64,000 nt of DNA, from NCBI GenBank assembly GCA_947503625.1, contig CANNEK010000001.1, forward strand, positions 248,001 to 312,000, in the 5' to 3' direction. Origin of the DNA: an uncultured Kordiimonas sp. Lineage in GTDB: Bacteria > Pseudomonadota > Alphaproteobacteria > Sphingomonadales > Kordiimonadaceae. Below are positions 45,604 to 55,830 of the stretch, piece after piece. How positions within the stretch are numbered: the stretch's first letter is position 1; every line of letters starts with the position of its first letter. Position numbers and translations under genes: made by a program. Under the pieces are notes generated by a model. That model was not told the origin of the DNA and did not search any database. It saw only the letters and a program-made list of their open reading frames with translations.

Positions 45604-46998
45604 ATGACCGCCAAAATCCGCTTGGCAACTGCGTTAATAGTTGCAGCAACCAGTTTTTCAACCGCGGCGCAAGATGCACCGGAACTATCAGACCAAACGG
45701 TAGAAACAGCGCGGACGCTACGGGACGCTGCTTTGAACGATGGCGGCGCCTATACTATTCTGGAATCGTTGACAACCGAGGTCGGGCCAAGGTTGGCGGG
45801 AAGTATCAAGGAACAGGAAGCGATTGACTGGGCAGTTGCCAAATTCAATGCGCTCGGGTTCGACAAGGTATACACCGAACCCGTAACGGTGCCAAAATGG
45901 GAACGTATATCGGAAGAAGCCCGCGTCGTTGCGCCTTTCTCGCAGCCATTGTTAATAACCGCGCTCGGCAAGTCTGCTTCAACACCCGCGGGCGGCGTCA
46001 CAGCCGAGATCATGCATTTCGCAACATTCGAAGATCTTCAGGCAGCCAGCACAAGTGATGTTGAAGGCAGGATTGTATTCATTTCCAATCGCATGGAGCG
46101 TCACAGAACTGGTGCCGGATATGGCCCTGCGGTGCAGGCGCGCGGGCGTGGTGCCAGCGAAGCCGCTCGTAAGGGTGCAGTTGCAATTGTTATACGCTCG
46201 ATCGGCACTGACAGCCACCGCCTGCCCCACACCGGCGGCGTCAACTATGAAGACGGCGCACCCCGCATTGCTGCGGCGGCGCTTTCCAACCCCGATGCAG
46301 ACCAGCTGGAACGTATCCTGAAACGTGGTGCACCTGTTTCGATGCATCTGAACATCCAGACAAAAGACCATGGCACGGTGGAAATGGCCAACGTGATTGG
46401 CGAGATAACCGGCAGAGAAGCCCCCGAGGAATATATTGTCCTTGGCAGCCATCTTGATAGCTGGGATCTGGGCACAGGGGCCGTAGATGACGGTGCAGGT
46501 GTTGCCATTACAATAGCTGCGGCAGACCTCATTAAACGATCACTTCCCAATCGCCCCAGACGAACAATCAGAGTTGTTTTGTTCGCCGCGGAAGAGATAG
46601 GCCTTGTGGGTGCGCGACAGTATGCAGAAGCGCATAGAAATGACGTTTCTTCTCTGATTGTTGGCGCAGAGTCAGACTTTGGCGCCGGACCGGTATGGGG
46701 GCTTGCAGCATCCGTGCGGCCAGAAGCGTTGTTGGTTGTGGACAAAATGGCCCAGTTGATGGGAACGCTTGGCGTTACCCGCGCAGACAGAGGGGCATCG
46801 GGCGGGCCCGATGTTGGACAGTTGGCTCGCATTGGCATGCCGGTGATGGACTTGCTACAGGACGGTACTGACTATTTCGACCTGCACCACACTGCAGACG
46901 ATACCCTGGACAAGGTTGATCCGGAAAACCTGAAGCAAAATATGGCTGCCTGGGCCGTTTTCGCCTACATCGCGGCGGAATGGCCTGGCCGGTTTTAA
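45604..46998 (+). CDS. Exported M28 family peptidase (carboxypeptidase Q-like)
   Basis: This is a periplasmic di-zinc peptidase of 464 aa. It has a signal peptide (RLATALIVAATSFSTAAQ), a PA domain insert at about 110-240 and the M28 domain with ligands in LGSHLDSWDLGTGAVDDGAG, FAAEEIGLVG, AESDFGAG and DLHHTADDTLD. It resembles the plasma glutamate carboxypeptidase group. AGGA is placed before the ATG. It is the second M28 protein in this stretch and is only loosely related to the membrane one at 42966. Confidence 0.93.
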   Translation: MTAKIRLATALIVAATSFSTAAQDAPELSDQTVETARTLRDAALNDGGAYTILESLTTEVGPRLAGSIKEQEAIDWAVAKFNALGFDKVYTEPVTVPKWERISEEARVVAPFSQPLLITALGKSASTPAGGVTAEIMHFATFEDLQAASTSDVEGRIVFISNRMERHRTGAGYGPAVQARGRGASEAARKGAVAIVIRSIGTDSHRLPHTGGVNYEDGAPRIAAAALSNPDADQLERILKRGAPVSMHLNIQTKDHGTVEMANVIGEITGREAPEEYIVLGSHLDSWDLGTGAVDDGAGVAITIAAADLIKRSLPNRPRRTIRVVLFAAEEIGLVGARQYAEAHRNDVSSLIVGAESDFGAGPVWGLAASVRPEALLVVDKMAQLMGTLGVTRADRGASGGPDVGQLARIGMPVMDLLQDGTDYFDLHHTADDTLDKVDPENLKQNMAAWAVFAYIAAEWPGRF

Positions 46999-47023
46999 CC
47001 AGGCACTTTCAATGCTGCCAAAT

Positions 47024-47049
47024 AAAAAAGGAGCCTCTTGGGCTCCTTT
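47024..47049. terminator. Bidirectional Rho-independent terminator
   Basis: 8-bp stem AAGGAGCC/GGCTCCTT with loop TCTTG and A and T runs on the two sides, between the convergent M28 and TPR genes. Confidence 0.75.
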
Positions 47050-47072
47050 AATTCTTCCGTAGCTATGGTTTG

Positions 47073-47564
47073 CTAGTCGCGGCCAGCATTCGCTTCTGCA
47101 AGCTCAGCAGAAGCCTTTTCTGCTTTATAGCCGTCCAATGCCGTCCTGACAGTCTCCAGTGCGCGGCACCCTGTCGAACAAAGCCTTGCCAATTTGTCCC
47201 GGTTGGCTTCCGCGCGGTCTACCATGTCTCTTTTCAGGAATGCCACCGCCTGGGCCTCCAGCGCGGACTGAGCATTGGGGTCAATCGCCAAAGCCTGACG
47301 ATAATACTTAAGTCCCCGACCAACACGCCCCTGCACTTCATGGGTTTTACCAAGCCCGATCAAGGCATTGAGATTGGCCGGGTCTGCAACCAGTGCCCGC
47401 TCGTACAATACCAGGGCTTCCTCAGATTTTTCCGCTTTCAGGGCCATGGAAGCCTCACTGACGAGCATACGCGATGCGTCCTTGTACCTGTCATTTGCCG
47501 CCACTGTTCCTGTTGCGATCAAAGCTCCCGCCAAAGCCGCAGCTGTAAAAAACCTGATTCTCAT
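47073..47564 (-). CDS. Exported TPR-repeat protein
   Basis: This is a 163-aa secreted protein with a signal peptide (MRIRFFTAAALAGALIATGTVAA) and two or three TPR motifs (EEALVLYERALVADPANLNALIGLG, GRGLKYYRQALAIDPNAQSALEAQ). A CSTGC pair could form a disulfide. Function is unknown; such proteins are periplasmic interaction adaptors. Confidence 0.8.
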   Translation of the reverse strand: MRIRFFTAAALAGALIATGTVAANDRYKDASRMLVSEASMALKAEKSEEALVLYERALVADPANLNALIGLGKTHEVQGRVGRGLKYYRQALAIDPNAQSALEAQAVAFLKRDMVDRAEANRDKLARLCSTGCRALETVRTALDGYKAEKASAELAEANAGRD

Positions 47565-47620
47565 TCAAACACCTCATAACTTTATCGACATCAATTTTCA
47601 CAGATTATAGCTGCAAAATC

Positions 47621-48088
47621 CTAATTGTCTGTATCTTTCCCGGTCAACTTTTTTCCACCCAGCCCGATTTTGGCGCGCAAATCCGGCCCTGCGTGGGAAT
47701 ATCCGATCATCAGTAAACAGCCGATCAACAGAACGCTATACTCCATGCCGTTGCGACCAAGACCAACAACAAACCAGCCTTCACCCGCATGCACCATCAG
47801 TATTCCCATCGAATAGATAAAGGCGTAACAGACGCACAGATACGGTATGAGGCGTGACCCCACGATCATCAGGATGGTACCTACTATTTCCAAAAGTGTG
47901 ATCGCCCAGGCAATGAGGATCCCCACCGGAAACCCCTGTGCGTCCAGAAAACCGCCAAACGGTTCAACAGCACCAGCGAGCATGCGTGCCCATCCATGCG
48001 CCGCCAAAAGAAGCGCAACGAGCGTGCGAAATGCTATCATGCTTCTTGGAATACCTGTTGCTGCTGCCATGTTTTTTTCTTGCGCCAT
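47621..48088 (-). CDS. DoxX family membrane protein
   Basis: This is a 155-aa protein with four hydrophobic segments and the DoxX pattern (RTLVALLLAAHGWARMLAGAVEPFGGFLDAQGFP). Members are linked to quinone or thiol redox functions in the inner membrane, but the role is mostly unknown. The first or second Met could be the start; neither has an ideal ribosome site. It is 39 bp downstream of the RsmB-type gene. Confidence 0.8.
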   Translation of the reverse strand: MAQEKNMAAATGIPRSMIAFRTLVALLLAAHGWARMLAGAVEPFGGFLDAQGFPVGILIAWAITLLEIVGTILMIVGSRLIPYLCVCYAFIYSMGILMVHAGEGWFVVGLGRNGMEYSVLLIGCLLMIGYSHAGPDLRAKIGLGGKKLTGKDTDN

Positions 48089-48127
48089 GCCTGCACTTTC
48101 AATTGTCGTTGCCCACCAACAACTTCA

Positions 48128-49453
48128 TCAAAACGAGGTTTTTTCGAGGATCGCAATAAAAAAGCCGTCAGTCTGGTGCATATGTGGGACGAGTTGCAGG
48201 AAATGCCGGTTTTTTGACAGTGTTTCGGGCGGAGACCCGGGCAAAACATCCAGCCAGACTGTTTTATAGTCCAGGGGTCTCCAGCCGTCAGGCTGTGCGT
48301 TCAGGAACCGTTCAACGACAACTTCATTTTCCTCTGGCAGCACCGAACAGGTCATATAGACAAGCCTGCCTCCAACCTTTACCAGGTTTGCACCCTCGGT
48401 CAGCAGGGAGTTTTGGGTGTCCGAAAAACCGGTTATCACCTCCGCGGACAATCTCCAGCGCTGATCCGGGTTGCGGCGCCAGGTCCCTGTACCGGTACAG
48501 GGCGTGTCAACAACAACCCTGTCAGCTTTGCCTGTCAAACCTGCCAGTACCTTTGCTCGCTGGTCTGCTGAAGAAGGCAGAACAGAACTTTGAACATTTC
48601 GACACCCTGCTCTTTGCGCTCTGGATTTCAAGGCATTCAGACGCTTGCCTGATATGTCGAACGAGTACACCTGCCCCTTGTTGTCCATCAGCGCTGATAT
48701 CAGCAAACTCTTGCCACCGGCGCCGGCACACAAATCAATCACACTCATGCCAGAAGCAGCCGCGGTCAAATAACAAGCGAGCTGTGCGGCTTCGTCCTGC
48801 ACCTCGATGGCGCCTCGGCGATACAACTCATCCCCACTGATATTGACCTTATTTCGGGATCTGTATCCAATTGGAGAATACCCCGTTTTTTCAATATCTT
48901 CATCAATATTCTTTAAGTGATTTATGATATTTTTTTCAGGCCTGTTCAGATTGCTTCTGATGTCAAGAGGTGCCGCCGTGTTGAGCGCACTCATGGCATC
49001 ATCGAACCTGTCTGAAAAACGGGCTCGCAACCCTTCTTCGACGCAGTCCGGCACTTCGTGTGTTGCAGAAAATAGCGCACCCTGCTCGTCGGCTGGCAAT
49101 CGGGCGATCATTGCCTTTTCACCAACGGCCAGCGTGTCAGGGCTGTGCGGTGCGGGATCGCCAAACAACTCCAGAGATTCCGGGTCTGTGCGCGCTAGGT
49201 GACTGAGCAACAAACCACGGCCAGATAGCTCTAGTCCGGCAACAGACAGGCGCCATGAATGTAAACCGCGACAGCGGATGACATCATAGGTTAGTCCGGT
49301 AATGGCCCGGCGGTCCTTGGATCCGATGAAACGTCGATTGCGGCAATAGTTTGCAACAACAACATCGGCCGGTGCGCCAAGCGTGCGTATGCCTTCCTCG
49401 ACCTCGTCAAGAATTTCAATAGCTGCCTGTAGTCGGGCTGCCGGGCGCATCAA
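48128..49453 (-). CDS. RsmB/NOP-family RNA (cytosine-C5) methyltransferase
   Basis: This SAM-dependent enzyme methylates C5 of cytosine in rRNA (position 967 in E. coli RsmB). It has 441 aa: an N-terminal NusB-like helical domain, then the Rossmann domain with SAM motif DLCAGAGGKSLLI and two catalytic Cys in VDTPCTGTGTWRRNPD and YMTCSVLPEENE. Lacking synteny, I cannot say whether it is true RsmB or a paralogue. It is 17 bp after guaB on the same strand. Confidence 0.9.
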   Translation of the reverse strand: MMRPAARLQAAIEILDEVEEGIRTLGAPADVVVANYCRNRRFIGSKDRRAITGLTYDVIRCRGLHSWRLSVAGLELSGRGLLLSHLARTDPESLELFGDPAPHSPDTLAVGEKAMIARLPADEQGALFSATHEVPDCVEEGLRARFSDRFDDAMSALNTAAPLDIRSNLNRPEKNIINHLKNIDEDIEKTGYSPIGYRSRNKVNISGDELYRRGAIEVQDEAAQLACYLTAAASGMSVIDLCAGAGGKSLLISALMDNKGQVYSFDISGKRLNALKSRAQRAGCRNVQSSVLPSSADQRAKVLAGLTGKADRVVVDTPCTGTGTWRRNPDQRWRLSAEVITGFSDTQNSLLTEGANLVKVGGRLVYMTCSVLPEENEVVVERFLNAQPDGWRPLDYKTVWLDVLPGSPPETLSKNRHFLQLVPHMHQTDGFFIAILEKTSF

Positions 49454-49470
49454 CAGCTCCTTAGGCTGAT

Positions 49471-50955
<1,485 letters not shown>

Positions 50956-51137
50956 TTAGGGACTGTCGCCTTTGGATGAACGCCAGCCCGGCCTCTCAGT
51001 CTTATGTGGGAGAGGCAATATCCACGTGGATCCAGGGTTTGGATGTTCGCCGTTCAATACCGCGAAGTGCTGACAAAAACAACGGGATTCTTTGGCCATA
51101 TATAAAACAATTTCTAAACCGCCCGAAGAGTATGTGT

Positions 51138-51842
51138 TTACCCCTCTTTGAGACCTTTAAATCCCTGGGCCAGCACAAACCATTCTTTCGAGTCAGCCCG
51201 ACTGGCCGGCGGTTTGGCATGTTTCACCGATTTGAAGTGTTTTTGCATGCGGGTCATCAGCGTATTGTCACTGCCGCCCTGAAGTACCTTCGCGACAAAG
51301 GTTCCGCCCTCACCCAGTACTTTAATGGCGAAATCAAGGGCTGCTTCACACAGGGCCATCGTGCGTATCTGGTCTGTTTGCCGGTGACCGGTAGCCGAGT
51401 TTGCCATGTCAGACAAAACAACGTCCACCGGACCATCAAGTCCGGCCATGAGCCTTTCTTCTGTGTCTTTATCGAGGAAATCCATGACCAGGATATCAGC
51501 GCCTGATACAGGCTCCACTTCCTGAATATCGATACCTATAATCTGCGCGGTGGACGGCAGTTTTTCTGTAACCACCTGCAACCATCCGCCTGGCGCACAT
51601 CCTAAATCAACAACACGCTTCGAGCCCTTAAGAAACTGGTAACGATCATCAAGTTCTGCGAGTTTGAAAGCGGCCCGCGAGCGGTAACCCAAGCGGTTGG
51701 CTTCAGCAACATAGGGGTCGTTCAACTGCCGTTGTAACCATCGAGTTGAAGAAGGTTTGCGGCCACGCGCGGTTTTCACCCGTACTTTCGCGCCCCTTGC
51801 CCTGCTTCTCGTTTGCGATTGTCTATTCCAACCTTTTGACAT
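51138..51842 (-). CDS. rlmE: 23S rRNA (uridine-2552-2'-O) methyltransferase
   Basis: RlmE (FtsJ) methylates U2552 in the ribosomal A loop and aids 50S assembly. It has 234 aa. The family pattern is present: YRSRAAFKL, VDLGCAPGGWLQV, VLSDMANSATG, VAKVLQGG and KPPASRADSKEWFV (catalytic K-D-K-E). An Arg/Lys-rich tail of about 30 residues precedes the domain. The ATG overlaps the ppx stop by one base (TAATG), so translation is coupled. Confidence 0.95.
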   Translation of the reverse strand: MSKGWNRQSQTRSRARGAKVRVKTARGRKPSSTRWLQRQLNDPYVAEANRLGYRSRAAFKLAELDDRYQFLKGSKRVVDLGCAPGGWLQVVTEKLPSTAQIIGIDIQEVEPVSGADILVMDFLDKDTEERLMAGLDGPVDVVLSDMANSATGHRQTDQIRTMALCEAALDFAIKVLGEGGTFVAKVLQGGSDNTLMTRMQKHFKSVKHAKPPASRADSKEWFVLAQGFKGLKEG

Positions 51843-53206
51843 TAGCTCGCCTTTTTATGTTTCTTGGCAGAATACTGCCTGTTTTTTTGTGGCTTGTCGT
51901 TTCGCGCGCGCTGCCTGGCGTGACGTGGCGGCTCGTCCATTTCCATTAGTCCGCGTAAAATACCTTCCCTGATACCGCGGTCGGCAACCCGTAAACTTGG
52001 AACTGGCCACATATCGAGAATCGCTTCAAGGATTGCACAGCCTGCGACCACAAGATCAGCACGTTCTTCACCGATACAAGGCTCTGCTGCGCGCTCTTCC
52101 GGCGTCATTTCGGCAACCTTTCGCGACAATACACCAATATCCCGGGACTTCATCCAGGCACCATCGACCCTGTCACGGATATAACGAGGCAACCCCAGAT
52201 GAAGGCTGGCAAGCGTCGTGACTGTACCGGATGTCCCCAGAAACTGGGTATGCCTGCCTTTCAAGACTGTACTCAATTGGTGCGCATCTTCAAATGCCTG
52301 AAGGTGTTCGGCCATCGTCGCGATCATTTTCTGATACTTTTTAGGCTTGGGTGTTTTACCGGGTTTTGAAAATTTCTCGGTTAGATTAACTACACCCCAG
52401 GGGACGGACATCCAGCCACATATTTCATTGGCCTTGCCGGGTCGGACTTTCACCCATATCAATTCGGTACTGCCACCGCCAATATCAAAAACCAGCACAT
52501 TCTTCTTATCTGGTGCAATCAGGGACTGACACCCCAGAACAGCAAGACGCGCTTCTTCTCCAGCAGATATGACATCAAGGTTGATACCGGTTTCACGTTT
52601 TACCCTGCTTACAAATTCATCGGAGTTTTCAGCAACGCGACACGCTTCCGTTGCCACATGGCGCATACAGGTAACGCTGCGACGTGCCAGTTTTTCAGCA
52701 CAAACCTTGAGCGCTTCTATGGTCCGATCCATCGCCTCTTCAGAGAGACGGTTGTCTTTACCGACGCCCTCGCCCAGTCGTACAATACGGGAAAAAGCGT
52801 CAATGACGCGAAAGCCGTTCTTTGTTTGTTTGGCTATCAAGAGTCGACAGTTATTCGTGCCGAGGTCAATAGCACTGTAAACAGCACTTTTTCGAGCAGA
52901 GTTTCCCTGATTCCTGCGACCATTGAGGACTTTTTTCGACTGATTGCTTTCAGCGGTTTCGCCTGCTGCAGGCTTCAGATGTTTTTCAGCTGTTAAAGAT
53001 TCTTCAGAAGGTCGGCGTTTTTTTCCGACACGCTTCTTCGAACGTTTCGAGGGTTTGTTGGCGAGATCGGCCTGCTGCTTTCCCGAGGACTGCTTACGCT
53101 TGTCACCTTTAGCATTCCTGCCTTCGGTGCCCGGTACTTTGTCCTTTTTCTTGGACTGTCGGGGCCGAACACCTGCGCCATCGTCAGCACGGATGTCCAG
53201 GGACAT
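51842..53206 (-). CDS. Ppx/GppA phosphatase (exopolyphosphatase type)
   Basis: This is an ASKHA-fold phosphatase of 454 aa that acts on polyphosphate or pppGpp. Motifs are YSAIDLGTNNCRLLIAK, HVATEACRVAEN, SAGEEARLAVLG, VFDIGGGSTELIWV and GTSGTVTTLASLHL. It lacks the C-terminal HD domain found in E. coli Ppx. An unusual 105-residue N-terminal tail rich in Lys, Arg and Ser precedes the domain (for example KPSKRSKKRVGKKRR). It shares a transcript with rlmE. Confidence 0.9.
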   Translation of the reverse strand: MSLDIRADDGAGVRPRQSKKKDKVPGTEGRNAKGDKRKQSSGKQQADLANKPSKRSKKRVGKKRRPSEESLTAEKHLKPAAGETAESNQSKKVLNGRRNQGNSARKSAVYSAIDLGTNNCRLLIAKQTKNGFRVIDAFSRIVRLGEGVGKDNRLSEEAMDRTIEALKVCAEKLARRSVTCMRHVATEACRVAENSDEFVSRVKRETGINLDVISAGEEARLAVLGCQSLIAPDKKNVLVFDIGGGSTELIWVKVRPGKANEICGWMSVPWGVVNLTEKFSKPGKTPKPKKYQKMIATMAEHLQAFEDAHQLSTVLKGRHTQFLGTSGTVTTLASLHLGLPRYIRDRVDGAWMKSRDIGVLSRKVAEMTPEERAAEPCIGEERADLVVAGCAILEAILDMWPVPSLRVADRGIREGILRGLMEMDEPPRHARQRARNDKPQKNRQYSAKKHKKAS

Positions 53207-53341
53207 TGTTTTTCTCTTTTTTCATCGCCGGGCTCATGCACGGCTCACTTAACTCTCCATTAGCATCAAACGTGAAGATTGCCAATGTCCGGCATGCCTA
53301 TCTCATTCGTTTTGGAGTTTTTGAAGGGCCTGAAGTCAAAT

Positions 53342-53356
53342 GTTCTATTTTTGTTC
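53342..53356. promoter_or_regulatory. LexA operator 1 upstream of the small membrane protein gene
   Basis: GTTCTATTTTTGTTC is a perfect GTTC-N7-GTTC repeat. It is 55 bp before the ATG at 53412 and 135 bp before the divergent ppx start. Confidence 0.8.
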
Positions 53357-53382
53357 TTGACTTCAGGTGTCGAGAAAATATA

Positions 53383-53397
53383 GAACATTACAGGAAC
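53383..53397. promoter_or_regulatory. LexA operator 2 upstream of the small membrane protein gene
   Basis: GAACATTACAGGAAC is a perfect GAAC-N7-GAAC repeat. It ends 14 bp before the ATG, just ahead of the ribosome site (GGAG), so bound LexA would block transcription tightly. Confidence 0.8.
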
Positions 53398-53411
53398 ATT
53401 GGAGAGACTAC

Positions 53412-53600
53412 ATGACTGTTAGCCACCTTTTAATACTCGGAGTATTTGTTTTCATCGGCAGTTTAGGTCTGTCAGCTGTACAGGCTTCGACGTCCAGGAT
53501 GGTGCCACACATTAAAGCAAGCTTAAGGTTGCAAAAGTCATCTCTCTACGGGCAGCGCCTGGACGGAAAAGTCGTACGACGAAAATTAGCCTGGAAATAG
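53412..53600 (+). CDS. SOS-controlled small membrane protein (62 aa), function unknown
   Basis: The protein starts at the ATG at 53412 with GGAG eight bases upstream; the track start at 53367 lies within the operator region. Residues 4-24 form one hydrophobic segment (SHLLILGVFVFIGSLGLSAV), either a membrane anchor or a signal peptide (AVQA-ST). The remaining 40 residues are strongly basic (SRMVPHIKASLRLQKSS, GKVVRRKLAWK). No family is recognised. Two LexA boxes immediately upstream imply tight SOS control. Small single-pass proteins of this kind act as SOS division inhibitors in Caulobacter (SidA, 29 aa), so a similar role is inferred, but there is no sequence proof. Confidence 0.7.
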   Translation: MTVSHLLILGVFVFIGSLGLSAVQASTSRMVPHIKASLRLQKSSLYGQRLDGKVVRRKLAWK

Positions 53601-53702
53601 ACACAAAAGCCTGTTTGCCGCACTGGTTGTGATAACCTGTCGAGAGTTTGATGCCACGATGGCGCTCAGGTCTAAAAATAGACAAAGTTGCTGATTAGGT
53701 TT

Positions 53703-53880
53703 CAGATAAAAATAAGGCGCGGTGCACAGCCAATATCGGCAACAGCACCGCGCCTATTCCGAGCGAAACCCCCAGGTGAGGCCCGGTATCAGATTGTTTA
53801 GGGCGGCAGCAAATTCATGCGCCGGAAAGCTGATTTCACCTCCCCAAGTTAATCAGCTTAAAGCCCATCCCAACTGATGG
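53703..53880 (-). ncRNA. Candidate structured small RNA (minus strand)
   Basis: On the minus strand, TTGACA (53910-53915) and TTCGAT (53887-53892) are separated by 17 bases. Downstream comes a hairpin with a perfect 9-bp stem (53827-53835 with 53851-53859), whose 15-base loop contains GGGGAGGTGA. A later TCACCT could pair with that loop. A 10-bp terminator-like hairpin (53716-53754) followed by TTATTTTTATC ends the unit. Predicted length is about 175 nt. No known RNA family is recognised; tmRNA, 4.5S and tRNA features are absent. Confidence 0.35.
53716..53754 (-). terminator. Terminator-like hairpin, minus strand
   Basis: Perfect 10-bp stem GGCGCGGTGC/GCACCGCGCC with a 19-base loop. Followed on the minus strand by TTATTTTTATC; the plus-strand side has no T run. 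Confidence 0.6.
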
Positions 53881-54073
53881 AATGCCATCGAACTGGATTT
53901 GACCTTCGGTGTCAAGTTTCGTTCATAAAAAATTAACAAATGGATACGTGACAACAAGCAACTGTGACTTTTTTGCTTCGACTCTTATCGTCGTCCGCGA
54001 ATTCCACCAAACAAAGGTTGTCAAAGAATCATGGCTAACGCCCCCGGGAGCCTCTTCAGTAAGCCAGGCTAAA

Positions 54074-54883
54074 TTAGCCGATCGGCTCGCCCTGATATTC
54101 GGAGACCCGGCAATATTGATCCGCACTGATACGTTTGATACGAGAGCACAACGCATCAGCTTCCTGTTCGTTTATCAGTGGGCCTGCAACAAGCCTCATG
54201 AAAGTACCAATACCTTCCTGGCTCTGCACATAGAGAAGTGGCGTGAGACCTTGCAGGTCACTCGCATAAGTCTGAGCGAGGTTATTCCATCCGCCACTCA
54301 CTTGGTCTCGACTACGAAAGGAAGCGAGGTGGACACCAAAAAATGACTCTTCATTGCGCTCTACATTAGCAACTGGCGTAGCATCAGCTTCCACAATTTC
54401 ACTTGCGTCTGCCCCCGCCTCTGACCTGCCTGTCGGCGCAGCTTCCGCAATAAAGGAAGGTTCACTGTTGTCAGCCATCTCTACCGAGAACAGCCGGTTT
54501 TCCAACTTCTTGATCTGGTCTCGCATAACAGAAACATCGTTACGCACACGGGTAACAGATGCCTCTACCTGAGGGTCTTTCTGGACTGTCGCGACTTTGT
54601 TCGTGATATCGGATATCTGCGCCTCTTGCGCCCTGATATGCTGGACCAGTTCAACATAAAGCCTTTCCAGCGCATTGAACCTGTCACGCAAAGCGCGATG
54701 GTCCTCGGAGACATAGTCGACATTTTGCTCGAGAGCCTGCTGTCGTGCTTCAACAAGCACTTCCTCACCCTGCCACATTTTCTGGCTTGCACATGACGGC
54801 AATGTAATCATAAGACCTGAAATCAGACCTATTCGGGCAAATTTGGCCCCGATACCAGAAGTTTTCACTATTGCCTGTTTCAT
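54074..54883 (-). CDS. SPOR-domain lipoprotein with coiled coil
   Basis: This is a 269-aa protein with a lipoprotein signal (GLISGLMITLPSCASQ, lipobox LPSC). A coiled coil spans about 45-135 (ALRDRFNALERLYVELVQHIRAQEAQISDI), followed by an acidic linker and a C-terminal SPOR domain (FFGVHLASFRSRDQVSGGW...MRLVAGPL). SPOR domains bind denuded glycan at the septum, so a division or wall role is likely. The ATG at 54883 has AAGG eight bases upstream; the track start at 54937 adds 18 unlikely residues. Confidence 0.85.
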   Translation of the reverse strand: MKQAIVKTSGIGAKFARIGLISGLMITLPSCASQKMWQGEEVLVEARQQALEQNVDYVSEDHRALRDRFNALERLYVELVQHIRAQEAQISDITNKVATVQKDPQVEASVTRVRNDVSVMRDQIKKLENRLFSVEMADNSEPSFIAEAAPTGRSEAGADASEIVEADATPVANVERNEESFFGVHLASFRSRDQVSGGWNNLAQTYASDLQGLTPLLYVQSQEGIGTFMRLVAGPLINEQEADALCSRIKRISADQYCRVSEYQGEPIG

Positions 54884-55042
54884 TTTGCCGACCTTCCGTA
54901 TGGTGTTAAGGCTTTGAATTCCCAACACATCGCTCAAAGGAATTCAAAAGAACTTATTTTTCACAACGAAATAAGCAAAACTGGTGCCAACCTTCGCACC
55001 TTGATAATCAAAATCGCACTTCCGCGAAGTACCTTCTTATGA

Positions 55043-55789
55043 TTACTGTCGGCGCTCGCCTTTGGCTGCCATTCGTTTTCGGAAGCCCAGAACGGTGAAA
55101 GGCACGCTCGCAAGATAAAACACGCCTATGAAGAACATAACCGCCCATGTTCGTACAAAAAGACCCGCCAAAACAATACCGATGATCAACATGACGGGTA
55201 CAAAAAGGCTACGTGAAACCCGGAGCGCCTTAAGAGATAATGTCGGAATAGTGGAGACAATTAACAATGCAACGGCGACCCCGTAAAGACCGATACCGAA
55301 GCTATACTCCCTGATGGTGTCCGCGCCGGTCGCAAAGTCAAACATCATTGGCATCAGCAACAGCCCGGCTCCCATCGGCGCAGGTACGCCGGTCAGATAG
55401 CCAAACCGGGAACGGGGCTCCTCTTCATCGTCCAGCCTCGCATTGAAGCGGGCAAGCCGCAAAGCCATGGCCGTCGCATAAATAAGCGCAACCCCCCACC
55501 CCAGTCTATCGAGCCCTTCAAGTGTCCAAAGGTAAAGAACCACTGCCGGCGCAACACCAAACGCGACCACATCAGAGAGACTGTCCAGTTCCGCACCAAA
55601 ACGGCTGGTGCTTTTCAGCAACCGGGCCACTGTGCCGTCGAGGCCATCAAAAATACCCGCAAGCGCAATGGCTGCCACTGCGAGTTCCCATTTGCCCGCC
55701 AAAGCGAACCTGATTGATGTAACACCGGCCATGAAAGCACAAAGCGTTACAACATTGGGCAAAATCGTTCTTATGGAGACAGCACGCAT
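55043..55789 (-). CDS. pssA: CDP-diacylglycerol--serine O-phosphatidyltransferase
   Basis: This membrane enzyme makes phosphatidylserine. It has 248 aa. The CDP-alcohol phosphotransferase motif is visible as DGLDGTVARLLKSTSRFGAELDSLSD. It has six to eight hydrophobic segments. It lies 41 bp after psd on the same strand; together they make phosphatidylethanolamine. Confidence 0.95.
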   Translation of the reverse strand: MRAVSIRTILPNVVTLCAFMAGVTSIRFALAGKWELAVAAIALAGIFDGLDGTVARLLKSTSRFGAELDSLSDVVAFGVAPAVVLYLWTLEGLDRLGWGVALIYATAMALRLARFNARLDDEEEPRSRFGYLTGVPAPMGAGLLLMPMMFDFATGADTIREYSFGIGLYGVAVALLIVSTIPTLSLKALRVSRSLFVPVMLIIGIVLAGLFVRTWAVMFFIGVFYLASVPFTVLGFRKRMAAKGERRQ

Positions 55790-55830
55790 CAGCTAAAATC
55801 TTTCCGGTGCCAGGCGTGAGCAATGGCCCA

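Larger units (their letters stand above)
53601..54073. other. 473-bp region without a recognised protein gene
   Basis: Between the SOS-boxed gene and the SPOR lipoprotein gene. I see no credible protein gene; the ORFs at 53909..54346 (+) and 53923..54156 (-) are shadows. The region holds two strong hairpins and a minus-strand promoter-like sequence, described as a candidate small RNA. Confidence 0.5.

Noticed and set aside
53909-54346. 145-aa plus-strand ORF
   Set aside because: It is antisense to the SPOR lipoprotein gene and lacks a recognisable domain.
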